This document shows positions 9,120 through 16,763 of a stretch of DNA of 64,000 nucleotides, piece after piece (the first letter of the stretch is position 1; each line of letters opens with the position of its first letter). The notes beneath the pieces are model-generated. The model made no database searches, was not told the DNA's origin, and saw nothing but the letters and a program-made list of their open reading frames with translations. The stretch is taken from NCBI RefSeq assembly GCF_028291745.1, contig NZ_JAQGNQ010000010.1:1-64000 (forward strand), read 5' to 3'. Source of the DNA: Ramlibacter sp. Lineage in GTDB: Bacteria > Pseudomonadota > Gammaproteobacteria > Burkholderiales > Burkholderiaceae_C. The position numbers were made by a program, and so were the translations under genes.

Positions 9120-9668
9120 TTACCGGGCCGGCATTGGCAGCGTCGGACTGAAATCAGGCCGAAGACCAAGGCCGGCCTGGAGCGCACTTTCGCCTGCGAG
9201 AAGCAGCTTTTGAACCGGCGTGGCCGACGCGAGAGGCACAACATCGCTGAGCACTGGCGGAAGTCCTCGTTGCTGAGCGTGCCCCGGCAGCTGCGGCCAG
9301 GCTGCCAGGTCGGTGGGTTCGAAGCGCCACGACAATCCCGTGATCCAGGATGCGGACAGAGGATCCAAACGCTCGAGCCTGCTCCTGACGGCAGCTTCCA
9401 GAGCCACCGCGTAAGACGAGAGGCCTGGCTCGCAATCGCGAAAAACCATCTGGATATGCATGCCTCGCTGGCGGCCGGGCGCACCGCTGGGGATCGGTTC
9501 TGCAGTGATGCACCCTTGCGACAAGCCATGCTTCTTGAGCGTGTCACGCAGTGCCATGGCGATCAACTCACGCCGCGTTTGCTCGCGGGTAGAAGCCTGC
9601 AGGCGAGACATTTCCAGCTCCTGCGGCTTCGCTGGTTTCCTCCCAAGCCAACGTGCGACCCATTGCAT
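9120..9668 (-). CDS. Conserved-looking cytoplasmic protein of unknown function
   Basis: A 182-residue protein I do not recognise. It has no signal peptide or membrane segment. The N-terminal third is a charged helix (RLQASTREQTRRELIAMALRDTLKKHG); the middle has mixed alpha/beta character (MHIQMVFRDCEPGLSSYAVALEAAVRSRLERLDPLSASWITGLSWRF). The ATG at 9668 is supported by GGAG six bases upstream. It lies alone, convergent with the regulator before it and divergent from the DedA gene. It looks like a real gene by composition, but no function can be proposed. Confidence 0.6.
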   Translation of the reverse strand: MQWVARWLGRKPAKPQELEMSRLQASTREQTRRELIAMALRDTLKKHGLSQGCITAEPIPSGAPGRQRGMHIQMVFRDCEPGLSSYAVALEAAVRSRLERLDPLSASWITGLSWRFEPTDLAAWPQLPGHAQQRGLPPVLSDVVPLASATPVQKLLLAGESALQAGLGLRPDFSPTLPMPAR

Positions 9669-10011
9669 TCGGTACTCCAAGGTAGTGCGACGCGGACGCC
9701 AAGGCCTGGTCGCCTCGGCATTCCTTCCTGCGACCGCTGCGCGGGCGCATTGCCACTGTTTGTCCCGGGCAAGCAAGCGAGCTGCACGGGGTGCTGTGGA
9801 TCCAGGCAATTAAAGCCGCAAGAGCGATCACTTCGACAAGTCAAAGGTTTCCGGGCCGTACCCTTGATTGTGTAAACCGGATGTTCTAGTGCGCCGCAAG
9901 CGGCGCCTTGCTCGTGACGGTGCCGGCGCACTGGTCTACAAGTAAGGCGGGCCGCTCCACGCTATTCTCAGGGGCGCGCTGCCGCTGCGGCGCCGGAAGG
10001 ATGCGACGACC
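9669..10011. other. Divergent intergenic region before the DedA gene
   Basis: About 340 bases between the starts of the unknown minus-strand gene and the plus-strand DedA-rhodanese gene. It should contain both promoters. I see no repeat, terminator or FNR-like site in it. Confidence 0.4.
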
Positions 10012-10938
10012 GTGGAGAACCTGGTCCATGTTTTCATGCAGCACGGGCTGCTCTCGGTGTTCCTGGGCGTCCTGATCGAGCAGGTCGGCGTCCCCACGCC
10101 GGCGCTGCCCTTCTTCGTGCTGGCAGGGGCGCGTGCCGTCGGTGAGCGCCTGTTCGGACTGCAGGCGCTCATGGTGGGCGCGGCGGCGGCGCTGATCGCG
10201 GATACCTGCTGGTACCTGGCGGGGCGGCACTTCGGGCGCGGCGTGCTGAGCCTGCTGTGCCGCGTCTCCCTGTCGCCCGACACCTGCGTGCGCAAGAGCG
10301 AGGCGAGCTTCGCGCGCCGCGGCGCGCTGACGGTGCTGCTGGCGAAGTTCGTGCCCGGCGTCTCGCTGCTCGCAGCGCCCCTGGCCGGCGCGCTCGGCAT
10401 GCGGCTGCCGCTGTTCCTGGTGCTCGAGCTTGCCGGAAGCCTGCTGTGGGGCCTCAGCGGACTCGCCATCGGCTTCGTGTTCCATCGCCAGGTTCAAGGG
10501 ATATTGACCCGACTGGCTGACCTTGGCGCCTTGGCGGCCGCCGTGCTCGCCGGCGCCTTGACGCTGTACGTGATGCTCAGGCTGCTGCACCGAATGAAGG
10601 TCGCCCGGCTGCTGAAAACCGCGCCCCGCATCGACGTCGCGGAACTGGCGCAGCGGCTCGCAAGAGGCGAGCCCCTGGTCATCCTGGATCTGCGCCAGAG
10701 GGCAGCGCCAGCCGATGATGGCGCATCGATTCCGGGTGCGCGCGCCGTGAGCTTCGATCAACTGGCGACGATCGACTTTCCGGCGCTCGCCGCAGAGCAT
10801 GCGATCGTGACCTTTTGCGACTGCCCGAACGATGCTTCCGCCGCGCGTGCCGCGATGCTGCTGCGCCAGCGCGGCTGGCACGCCCGGGTGCTGCGCGGCG
10901 GCTACGAGAGCTGGGCGAGGAGCAGGCCGCCGGCTTGA
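10012..10938 (+). CDS. DedA-family membrane protein fused to a rhodanese domain
   Basis: A 308-residue inner-membrane protein. Residues 1-200 are DedA/SNARE-associated with several membrane segments and the FxPG-type motif LLAKFVPGVSLLAAPLAGALGM. Residues ~205-305 form a rhodanese-like domain (VILDLRQ, then IPGARAVSFDQL, then the CDCPNDASAARAAMLLRQRGW loop with candidate catalytic Cys). DedA proteins support lipid transport and proton-motive-force homeostasis; the rhodanese part suggests sulfane-sulfur or redox sensing at the membrane. The GTG start at 10012 has GGAAGG about 11 bases upstream. This fusion is known in Burkholderiales. Confidence 0.85.
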   Translation: MENLVHVFMQHGLLSVFLGVLIEQVGVPTPALPFFVLAGARAVGERLFGLQALMVGAAAALIADTCWYLAGRHFGRGVLSLLCRVSLSPDTCVRKSEASFARRGALTVLLAKFVPGVSLLAAPLAGALGMRLPLFLVLELAGSLLWGLSGLAIGFVFHRQVQGILTRLADLGALAAAVLAGALTLYVMLRLLHRMKVARLLKTAPRIDVAELAQRLARGEPLVILDLRQRAAPADDGASIPGARAVSFDQLATIDFPALAAEHAIVTFCDCPNDASAARAAMLLRQRGWHARVLRGGYESWARSRPPA

Positions 10939-11061
10939 GCGAAGGCTCTGCGCGTGCTCTCGATGTGTCGATGTCCACCTACGCGCAAAACTGCGGACGT
11001 TCAGTTTTCGTTCATCTGCGCCGCCGTAATCTGCTTGCATGACATCAACAGGAGTCATGCC

Positions 11062-11805
11062 ATGAAATCCACTCTCCCTGCCAAGCTCGCGTCTGCCGCC
11101 ATGCTGCTGGTCCCGTTAGCCGCTGCTGTGCTTGCCCAGCCGGCGGCTGCACAGCACGACTCGTATCGGGTCGTGCCGTCCGACCGGGGCACCATCCGCA
11201 ACGTGTCGCTGAACTCCGACGGCGGCCTGCGGCCCGGCGCCACGCTGCGCGTGCAGGTGTATGGCACGCCCGGTGCGCGCTGGGCCAACGTGATGCTCGG
11301 CGACGCCTTGCGCGTGCCGCTGCAGGAGCGTGCGCCAGGCGAATACATCGGGACCCACGTGATCGCGCGCGGCGAACACATCGATCCGAGCCGGCTGATG
11401 ACCGTGCGCGCCGGCTGGGGTGAAGGGCCCGTTGCGCTGGCCTTCAACTTCCCGCCCTCCTTCCAGGCGCTCGCGATGGGCGCGGGGCCGGTTGTGGCCG
11501 AGACCGTGGTGAACTCGTTCGCGGTGTCGCAGACCGAAGACCTCGAGCCCGGCACGGTCGTGCACTTCCGGCTCGAGGGAACGCCGCGCGCGCGGGCCTC
11601 CGTCGACATCCCCGACGTCGTGGCCGGACTGCCGCTGCGCGAAGTGCGCCCGGGCTTCTACGTCGGCAGCTACACGGTGCGCGGCAGCGACGACCCGGAT
11701 GCCTTCGCCGATGCACGGGCGGTGCTGCGCAACGGCGACCAGCGGGCCATCGCGCGCCTGGGCGACACGCAGGAGCGCTACGGTTCCGGCTACGGCCGCC
11801 GTTGA
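11062..11805 (+). CDS. Periplasmic protein with two internal repeats, function unknown
   Basis: A 247-residue exported protein with a signal peptide (MKSTLPAKLASAAMLLVPLAAAVLAQPAAAQ). The mature part contains two related beta-rich repeats: LRPGATLRVQVYGTPGARW...GEYIGTHVI and LEPGTVVHFRLEGTPRARA...GFYVGSYTV. This looks like two tandem immunoglobulin-like or beta-sandwich units. AGGAG seven bases upstream supports the ATG at 11062. A strong terminator follows the stop. I do not recognise the family; a structural or stress-related envelope role is only a guess. Confidence 0.7.
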   Translation: MKSTLPAKLASAAMLLVPLAAAVLAQPAAAQHDSYRVVPSDRGTIRNVSLNSDGGLRPGATLRVQVYGTPGARWANVMLGDALRVPLQERAPGEYIGTHVIARGEHIDPSRLMTVRAGWGEGPVALAFNFPPSFQALAMGAGPVVAETVVNSFAVSQTEDLEPGTVVHFRLEGTPRARASVDIPDVVAGLPLREVRPGFYVGSYTVRGSDDPDAFADARAVLRNGDQRAIARLGDTQERYGSGYGRR

Positions 11806-11808
11806 AAA

Positions 11809-11840
11809 GCAAAAAGCCTTGATCTCTCAAGGCTTTTTGC
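11809..11840. terminator. Rho-independent terminator, bidirectional hairpin
   Basis: A perfect 14-base stem (left arm 11809-11822, loop TCTC, right arm 11827-11840) with GCCTTGA core and A/T-rich ends, directly after the gene ending at 11805. A nearly identical hairpin occurs at 15857-15887. Confidence 0.85.
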
Positions 11841-11930
11841 GACTGGCTCCCGGGGGAGCGGATGTGCGGCGGTCGCCGGGACGTGCTGCCTGGTCACCCG
11901 TGGTGAGGCACGAGGGCAATAATTGCCAGC

Positions 11931-12485
11931 ATGCTCACCTCCGATCAGCAGACGTCCGCACCGGCCCGCTATGGCGCCGGCGCGCAGGCCTTCCACTGGC
12001 TCACCGCCATCCTGGTGCTGGCAGCCTTCCTCTACGGTCCCGGGGGTTCGGAACAGCGCGTCTACGCGGCGGCGACAGACTTCGATCGCCAGTTGCACGA
12101 GACGCTGGGACTGTGCGTGTTCGTCCTCTCCGCGGTGCGGCTCGCCTGGCGCGTTCTTCACGATGATCCGGAGCCTGTCCCCGTGGCCCGCTGGATGGGC
12201 ATCGCAGCGACCACCGTGCAGGTGCTGCTCTACGTCCTTCTGTTTCTCGTGCCGATGACCGCAATCGGCGGTGCGTGGCTCGAAGGACACCCGCTCACCT
12301 GGCTGGCAGGCGAGATCAGGCCCTTGATCGCACCCGCTCACGATCTGGGCGCGCAGCTGGCCGGCATCCATGGCTGGCTCGGTGACGCGATCCTCTGGCT
12401 GGCGGGCCTGCACGCGCTCGCCGCGCTCTACCACCACTTCTTTCTGAGGGACGGTGTGCTGCGCTCGATGCTGCCGGGGCGGTAG
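11931..12485 (+). CDS. Cytochrome b561-type membrane protein
   Basis: A 184-residue four-helix membrane protein of the bacterial cytochrome b561 family, which carries two b-haems and moves electrons between the quinone pool and periplasmic partners. Candidate haem ligands are FHWLTAILV in helix 1, LHETLGLCVFVLSAVRLAWR in helix 2, the helix-3 region around LLYVLLFLVPMT, and IHGWLGDAILWLAGLHALAALYHH in helix 4. The C-terminus LYHHFFLRDGVLRSMLPGR is typical. It stands alone on the plus strand behind a terminator and ahead of a large inverted repeat. Confidence 0.85.
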   Translation: MLTSDQQTSAPARYGAGAQAFHWLTAILVLAAFLYGPGGSEQRVYAAATDFDRQLHETLGLCVFVLSAVRLAWRVLHDDPEPVPVARWMGIAATTVQVLLYVLLFLVPMTAIGGAWLEGHPLTWLAGEIRPLIAPAHDLGAQLAGIHGWLGDAILWLAGLHALAALYHHFFLRDGVLRSMLPGR

Positions 12486-12539
12486 CAAGCTCGCAAGGAT
12501 GCGGAGCATGGATGCCTCGGGAAGATCGGGGCCTTCCTC

Positions 12540-12575
12540 GTGCTTCTCGGACCGGCGCGCCGGTGCGAGAAGCAC
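12540..12575. repeat. 36-base inverted repeat between convergent genes
   Basis: Two 18-base arms (12540-12557 and 12558-12575) are reverse complements with one mismatch and essentially no spacer. The centre is ACCGGCGCGCCGGT. It lies between the stop of cytochrome b561 and the stop of the convergent glycine-zipper gene, so it could act as a bidirectional terminator, but there is no T-tract. Confidence 0.7.
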
Positions 12576-12580
12576 TTCGC

Positions 12581-12952
12581 TCAGTTACCGTAATAGCCGT
12601 AGCCCGGGTTGTAGTAGGTCGCGGGCGGTGGGTTGTAGTACACCGGAGGCGGCGGGTTGTAGTCGTAGGCGCCTGCAGACTGCCCCACCAAGGCGCCCGT
12701 CAGCGCACCCAGCACCACCGCCCCGACGACATCCCCGTCATCACGGCGATAGCCATACGAAGGAGCGTAATAGCCGCGAGCACCACGCTGCCCGTTCTGG
12801 GCCCACTGGCCCCGGCCCTGCTCGCCCCGTTGCTGCTGCCACCCGCCTTGACCGCCGCCGTCATGGCGGTGGTCCTGGGCGAACGCGGACATCGAGCCGA
12901 GCCCCATGGTGGCGGCGACGGCGAGGGCAACGAATCTGAACCTGGTTTTCAT
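12581..12952 (-). CDS. Small exported glycine-zipper protein with Pro/Tyr-rich tail
   Basis: A 123-residue exported protein. The signal peptide ends at SMSAFAQ. A Gln/Gly/Arg-rich segment follows, then a glycine-zipper hydrophobic stretch VVGAVVLGALTGALVGQSAG, then a tail of repeated YYNPPP-like units. Such proteins are usually periplasmic or outer-membrane associated and of unknown function. A strong AAGGAG lies upstream of the ATG at 12952. Confidence 0.65.
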   Translation of the reverse strand: MKTRFRFVALAVAATMGLGSMSAFAQDHRHDGGGQGGWQQQRGEQGRGQWAQNGQRGARGYYAPSYGYRRDDGDVVGAVVLGALTGALVGQSAGAYDYNPPPPVYYNPPPATYYNPGYGYYGN

Positions 12953-13170
12953 GAAGATCTCCTTTTCTAGACCTCTTGCAGTTGGGTGCTGGTCGGGTCC
13001 AGACAAGGCGCCAACAGGCAAAGCTGCGGTACACCTCGTAAGCGCATGCACAACGCCGAGGTGGCCGGCCGGACGAGGAGCCGCAAGAGAAGCCCGCCGG
13101 CTGGCAGGCATCAGGTCATTTCTTGCGATGGCGAACGGACCGCGCCATGCACGGTCCGGAACGACGCGCA

Positions 13171-13389
13171 TCAGCCTTGCTGGCGCGTGGCCTTCGCGTT
13201 GGAATGATAGTGGCCGATGGCACAGCCGACGCCCGCGCCGATCAGGCTGTGGTGGTGCAGGAAGTGGCCACCGACCGCACCTGCGGCAGCGCCCTTCAGG
13301 CAGCCCTTCGCGTTAGCTGCCGGCGCGGCCACTGCCATGGCGGCCATGACGACCGCGGCAAGCATCGAGCTCTTCATCAGTGATTTCAT
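13171..13389 (-). CDS. Very small exported glycine-zipper protein
   Basis: A 72-residue protein. The signal peptide (MKSLMKSSMLAAVVMAAMAVAAPAANA) is followed by KGCLKGAAAGAVGGHFLHHHSLIGAGVGCAIGHYHSNAKATRQQG, a glycine-zipper motif with five histidines and two cysteines. AAGGAG upstream supports the ATG at 13389. The His/Cys content could bind metal, but nothing in the sequence proves it. It sits 218 bases upstream of the other small glycine-zipper gene in the same orientation. Confidence 0.65.
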   Translation of the reverse strand: MKSLMKSSMLAAVVMAAMAVAAPAANAKGCLKGAAAGAVGGHFLHHHSLIGAGVGCAIGHYHSNAKATRQQG

Positions 13390-13521
13390 GTCGGACTCCT
13401 TGTTGATGGACGGTTCAGTGTGGGCACCTGCCATGGGGGGATGCGTCAGAGCAGCCGGGGAGTGCGCGTAGGACCCCCCAGGCCAGCCGTGCAGGAGCCG
13501 CCTCGTGGCGGCCCCGCGGGC

Positions 13522-14103
13522 TCACGCCTGCGCGCGGTAGAACGGACTGCGGACCAGGCTTCCGCCCACGTAGGCCATGGGATGTGCGGCCAGGATCTCG
13601 ATCAGCAGTTGTCCCGACAGGCCGTTCAGGTCGTAGACACAGATGGCCGGCTGCCGGTAACGTGCCATCACGCCATCGACGTCGCGCTCATACCCGGCGA
13701 CTTCCATGCCGCCGCCCAGGGCACTGACCACCCAATCCATTTCGGCCACGACCCGCACGCCCGCCACCCCGTCCTGCGTCGCGCCGGAGAGGATGGAATC
13801 GACAGCGGACAAGGCCTTGCCGCAGTCGAACCGGCGCCTGGGATCGCCCGCCACCCGCCCCCAGGGGACCAATGTCAGCCGGCCGACGCTTTCGGACTCG
13901 GTCGCGCTGATCGCCATCTCCTGCAGATGGCCGCGCAGTCTCTCCAGTGATGCGGTACCCGCCAGTGCGACAAACTTTTCGCTGTCCTGCAGCGCGGCGC
14001 AGGCCAGCGCGGGTGCGACAGCGGCGGCCTCCTCTGCGCTGTCGAACAAGGCGCAGACATGGAGCGTGCCGGTCGCTCGGCGCGCCTTCAGCAGATCGAG
14101 CAT
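13522..14103 (-). CDS. MEDS (DcmR sensory) domain protein
   Basis: A 193-residue cytoplasmic protein matching the MEDS pattern (methanogen/methylotroph, DcmR sensory domain): HVCALFDSAEEAAAVAPALACAALQDSEKFVAL at the start, VRVVAEMDWV in the middle, and ICVYDLNGLSGQLLIEILAAHPMAYVGG at the end. Such domains are predicted to sense small ligands and pass the signal to kinases or regulators. No DNA-binding or output domain is attached. It is one of two MEDS genes in a row, followed on this strand by no further gene until the glycine-zipper proteins. Confidence 0.75.
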   Translation of the reverse strand: MLDLLKARRATGTLHVCALFDSAEEAAAVAPALACAALQDSEKFVALAGTASLERLRGHLQEMAISATESESVGRLTLVPWGRVAGDPRRRFDCGKALSAVDSILSGATQDGVAGVRVVAEMDWVVSALGGGMEVAGYERDVDGVMARYRQPAICVYDLNGLSGQLLIEILAAHPMAYVGGSLVRSPFYRAQA

Positions 14104-14212
14104 TCCTCGCCTCCTGTGGGTCCGCTCACGCTAGCGGACGGGAGCTCTGCAGCCGGCCGGACAGCAGGATGATGGCACGTCGAAGCTCGTAGTGGCGCAC
14201 CGGCGCTGTCGA

Positions 14213-14971
14213 CTAACCGGCTGCGGGATCCGGATCCGTCCCCTCACCCGCTCGCGGACGCATGGCACCGCGCCGGCGGTATTCGAACAGGAACTGCTCG
14301 CTTGGCACGAACAGCGGGTTCGGGTGGACATGCTCGCCGACCACCAGCATCGGGTGGGTGCGGAGCACGTCCATGACCATGCTGGCGCTGTACTTGCGCA
14401 CGTCGTAGGCGCACAGGACGACGTCCGTGCCGCCGTCGAGCAGCGTGTTGAGCCGGCTTTCATATTCGATCAGCCGGTCGCAGCCGCGCTGGCCCGAGAG
14501 CGACCATTCCATGTCGGCCCAGAGGCGCGTGCGTCCGAATGCGGTCCGCCCTTCGCGCATCAGCTCGGCCACCAGCGCCAGCATGCCCTCGATTTCGAAG
14601 CAGCCTCCGCGCAAGTAGGTGTGCTCCCAGGTGCGCAGGGCCAGTTGGCCCGAAGCCGTGCTCCCGGCCACGTCGATCGCGTACCCGGCGAAACGCTGGA
14701 AGCGCTCCTGCTCGCGCAAGCCGCTGCCGAAGTGAGCGCATTGCTCGCCGCAGCGCAGGCAGTCCTGTGCGAATGGCAACAGCGCGCGGTACTCCTGCTC
14801 GGGATCCTCGAAGAAGGCACAGGCGTGGCAGCCGGTCGACAGTTCGGCGCCAAAGCTCGCGAGCGGGATGGCCGGGGAGTTCAATGTTGCTGCGCCTGCC
14901 GCAAGGTCCCCGACGCGAAGTGCGGCCAGCGGCGCTCCTGTTGCTCGATACGGTACCAATGGCCGCTCCAT
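14213..14971 (-). CDS. Second MEDS domain protein, with extra cysteines
   Basis: A 252-residue MEDS protein: CHACAFFEDPEQEYRALLPFAQDCLRCGEQCAHFG, YLRGGCFEIEGMLALVAELM, WADMEWSLSGQRGCDRLIEYESRLNTLL and VVLCAYDVRKYSASMVMDVLRTHPMLVVG follow the family pattern closely. It is richer in cysteines than its neighbour; a CxxC (CHAC) and the CLRCGEQC cluster could bind metal or act as a redox switch. It lies 40 bases downstream of the NarL-type regulator gene on the same strand, so the regulator and the two MEDS genes may form one transcription unit. Confidence 0.78.
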   Translation of the reverse strand: MERPLVPYRATGAPLAALRVGDLAAGAATLNSPAIPLASFGAELSTGCHACAFFEDPEQEYRALLPFAQDCLRCGEQCAHFGSGLREQERFQRFAGYAIDVAGSTASGQLALRTWEHTYLRGGCFEIEGMLALVAELMREGRTAFGRTRLWADMEWSLSGQRGCDRLIEYESRLNTLLDGGTDVVLCAYDVRKYSASMVMDVLRTHPMLVVGEHVHPNPLFVPSEQFLFEYRRRGAMRPRAGEGTDPDPAAG

Positions 14972-15011
14972 GGGGATATCGGACGCAACCTACACATCGA
15001 GATCGGCCCCG

Positions 15012-15665
15012 TCAAGCCTCGATCAGGCCCTTGCGCACGGCGTAGCGCGTGAGGCTGGCGACATCCGACAAGGCAAGGCGTTGCATGATGCGCGCGCGGT
15101 GGACATCGATCGTTTTCGGGCTCAGTCCCAGCTCGAAGCCGATCTCCTTGGAAGAAAGACCCCTGGCCAGCATGGTCAGGATCTCGACCTGTCGCTCCGT
15201 GAGTTCGTCGTTGGCCGTGGGCTCCTGCCGTTGCAACAAGCGCTGCACCACCTTGCCAGCGAAGAAGGAGCCGTCGGACTTGAGCGTCCTGAGCGCGCGC
15301 TCCAGATCCTCGGGCGGTCCGTCTTTCATGATGTAGCCGTTCGCCCCGCTCTCCACCGCGCGCTTCACGAAGTCCATGCTGTCGTGCATCGAGAGCACCA
15401 GCACCCGCAGGGTGGGATAGCGCTCCTTGATGCGACGAATCGCGGCCAGGCCGTCCAGGCCCGGCATGGCCAGGTCGCTGATGACCACGTCCGGATGCGC
15501 TCGCGAGTGGAGCAAGGCGAGCAGTTCATTGCCGTCGCGGGCCTCCCCGATCACCTGCACGCCCGGCATGGTCGCAAGCAGTGCCTTGATGCCCGACCGC
15601 ACGAGATCGTGGTCGTCGGCCAGCACCACCGTGATCGTCTCGCTGTCCTTGTCCGTGGGCTTCAT
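15012..15665 (-). CDS. NarL/FixJ-type response regulator
   Basis: A 217-residue regulator. The receiver has VVLADDHDLVRSG, phospho-acceptor Asp in VVISDLAMPGLDG and Lys in YIMKDGPPED. The LuxR-type helix-turn-helix is LTERQVEILTMLARGLSSKEIGFELGLSPKTIDVHRARIMQRL. It is a close paralogue of the regulator at 8379-9020. GGGAG precedes the ATG at 15665. The only kinase in the window with the HisKA_3 type that normally partners NarL regulators is at 30045-31499, 15 kb away; that pairing is an inference. Confidence 0.88.
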   Translation of the reverse strand: MKPTDKDSETITVVLADDHDLVRSGIKALLATMPGVQVIGEARDGNELLALLHSRAHPDVVISDLAMPGLDGLAAIRRIKERYPTLRVLVLSMHDSMDFVKRAVESGANGYIMKDGPPEDLERALRTLKSDGSFFAGKVVQRLLQRQEPTANDELTERQVEILTMLARGLSSKEIGFELGLSPKTIDVHRARIMQRLALSDVASLTRYAVRKGLIEA

Positions 15666-15856
15666 GCGCAACTCCCTCGCGGGGACGGCTGCCCCGACCC
15701 ACCGAATGGTGCCGCCCGCTCCGGGGTCGGCGCGTCCGTTCGTCGCCTGCCGAGCCTGCCAGCAGGGTCGACTCGCAGATCGGAAAGCGAACTGATGAGC
15801 ACGTACAGGCCGTTGCCCTCGGCAGCTTGTACGGCTGGTCGCGAGCGACCAGAAAA

Positions 15857-15887
15857 ACAAAAAGCCTTGATCACTCAAGGCTTTTGT
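15857..15887. terminator. Rho-independent terminator, bidirectional
   Basis: A hairpin with left arm 15858-15870, loop TCAC and right arm 15875-15886, one bulged A, and A/T-rich ends on both sides. It lies 66 bases after the stop of the universal stress gene and probably terminates it. The core AAAAGCCTTGATC-A-CTCAAGG differs in one base from the terminator at 11809-11840. Confidence 0.8.
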
Positions 15888-15952
15888 TGCTGGAGAGGAC
15901 CATGTGGGACCTCTCGCGACTAGTTCTGGCGGAGCGACAGGCAGGTGAACCC

Positions 15953-16375
15953 TCAGCGTACCAGCAGCACCGGAAAGCGGCACCGGGCCAGCACGCCGCT
16001 GGCGGTGGACCCCATTACAACGGAGTCCAGTGCCGAATGCCCATGGCTGCCCATGACGATCAGGTCGGGCTTGGTATCGCGCGCGTAGCTGGCAATGGCT
16101 TCGGAGGCCGGCCCCTGCACATGGGCCGTGCTGAAGTCCCACTGCTGCTGCTGCGCGAACGCGCGGATCGGCTTGAATACTTCATTCGCCTCATCTTCGC
16201 CGTAGCTGTCGACCGTGGCTTTGTCGAGGAAGTGGGCAACCCGCTCCGGGATGGCAACGGTCACGTTCAGTGCCGTGAAGAGGTTGCCCGCGCCGAGCAA
16301 TTCCTCATGGGCTGCCAGGTACGCCAACATGCGCTTCGTATAGTCGCTTCCGTCCACGGCCAGTAGAACCTTCAT
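15953..16375 (-). CDS. Universal stress protein (UspA family)
   Basis: A 140-residue single-domain Usp. The start MKVLLAVDGSDYTKRMLAYL and the ATP-binding pattern DLIVMGSHGHSALDSVVMGSTASGVLARCRFPVLLVR (G-2x-G-9x-G-S/T type) are clear, so it is likely an ATP-binding Usp. It is divergent from the gnd-phosphoketolase run, as in the lxa type of low-oxygen loci where Usp genes are common. GGGAG upstream supports the ATG at 16375. Confidence 0.9.
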   Translation of the reverse strand: MKVLLAVDGSDYTKRMLAYLAAHEELLGAGNLFTALNVTVAIPERVAHFLDKATVDSYGEDEANEVFKPIRAFAQQQQWDFSTAHVQGPASEAIASYARDTKPDLIVMGSHGHSALDSVVMGSTASGVLARCRFPVLLVR

Positions 16376-16753
16376 GCATTTCTCCCTAGGGTGCCCGCCC
16401 TGGAGCCGGGTATGGATCACCGCCGACGCAGGCGGCATCTGAAGTTACCCGGCGGACGCGCAAGCGTCGGTGCGCTGCCGAACGGATGCCCGGCGGCCCA
16501 CCGTCCTTGCCTGTGTGCGCTGTCAGACAGACGCGCCGAGTGTCTTCATGAAGTGCTTTCTTGGCAGGGAAAGTTTCCCTGCTGATCTTGTAGGCCTCCA
16601 GTCGCATCACGTCCGTGCGAAGCCGCACGGACACGGCCGTGGCGAAGCAGCATATTGGCCGCCACCCACGGAAAGCAGAAGCACCATGAAAATCGGACTT
16701 TCCCCCAGCTACCCGCTCGGCTTCGCGCGCACCGCCGCCGCCGCCGCCGCGAC
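16376..16753. other. Divergent control region between usp and the gnd operon
   Basis: About 380 bases between the divergent usp and gnd starts. It holds the perfect palindrome at 16564-16582, a possible short leader frame at 16686-16763, and a run of GCC repeats just before the gnd start. No FNR-type or sigma-54 match was found. Confidence 0.5.
16564..16582. promoter_or_regulatory. Perfect 19-base palindrome, candidate operator
   Basis: GCAGGGAAA-G-TTTCCCTGC reads identically on both strands around one central base. It lies 190 bases before the gnd start and 189 bases before the divergent usp start, an operator-like position serving either gene. The regulator that would bind it is unknown. 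Confidence 0.5.
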
Positions 16754-16763
16754 ATGCAACTAG
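16686..16763 (+). CDS. Possible 25-codon leader peptide overlapping the gnd start
   Basis: A short frame begins at an ATG preceded by GGAAAGCAGAAG, encodes MKIGLSPSYPLGFAR followed by a run of alanines, and stops just inside gnd (ATGCAACTAG). The gnd ATG has no ribosome site of its own because the bases before it are GCC repeats, so translation of this frame could deliver ribosomes to gnd. This is inference from layout; the alanine run simply reflects the GCC repeat. Confidence 0.3.
   Translation: MKIGLSPSYPLGFARTAAAAAATCN

Noticed and set aside
12581-12700. Collagen-like or silk-like repeat protein
   Set aside because: The Pro/Tyr repeats are short and confined to the tail of a small glycine-zipper protein; this is a common low-complexity tail.
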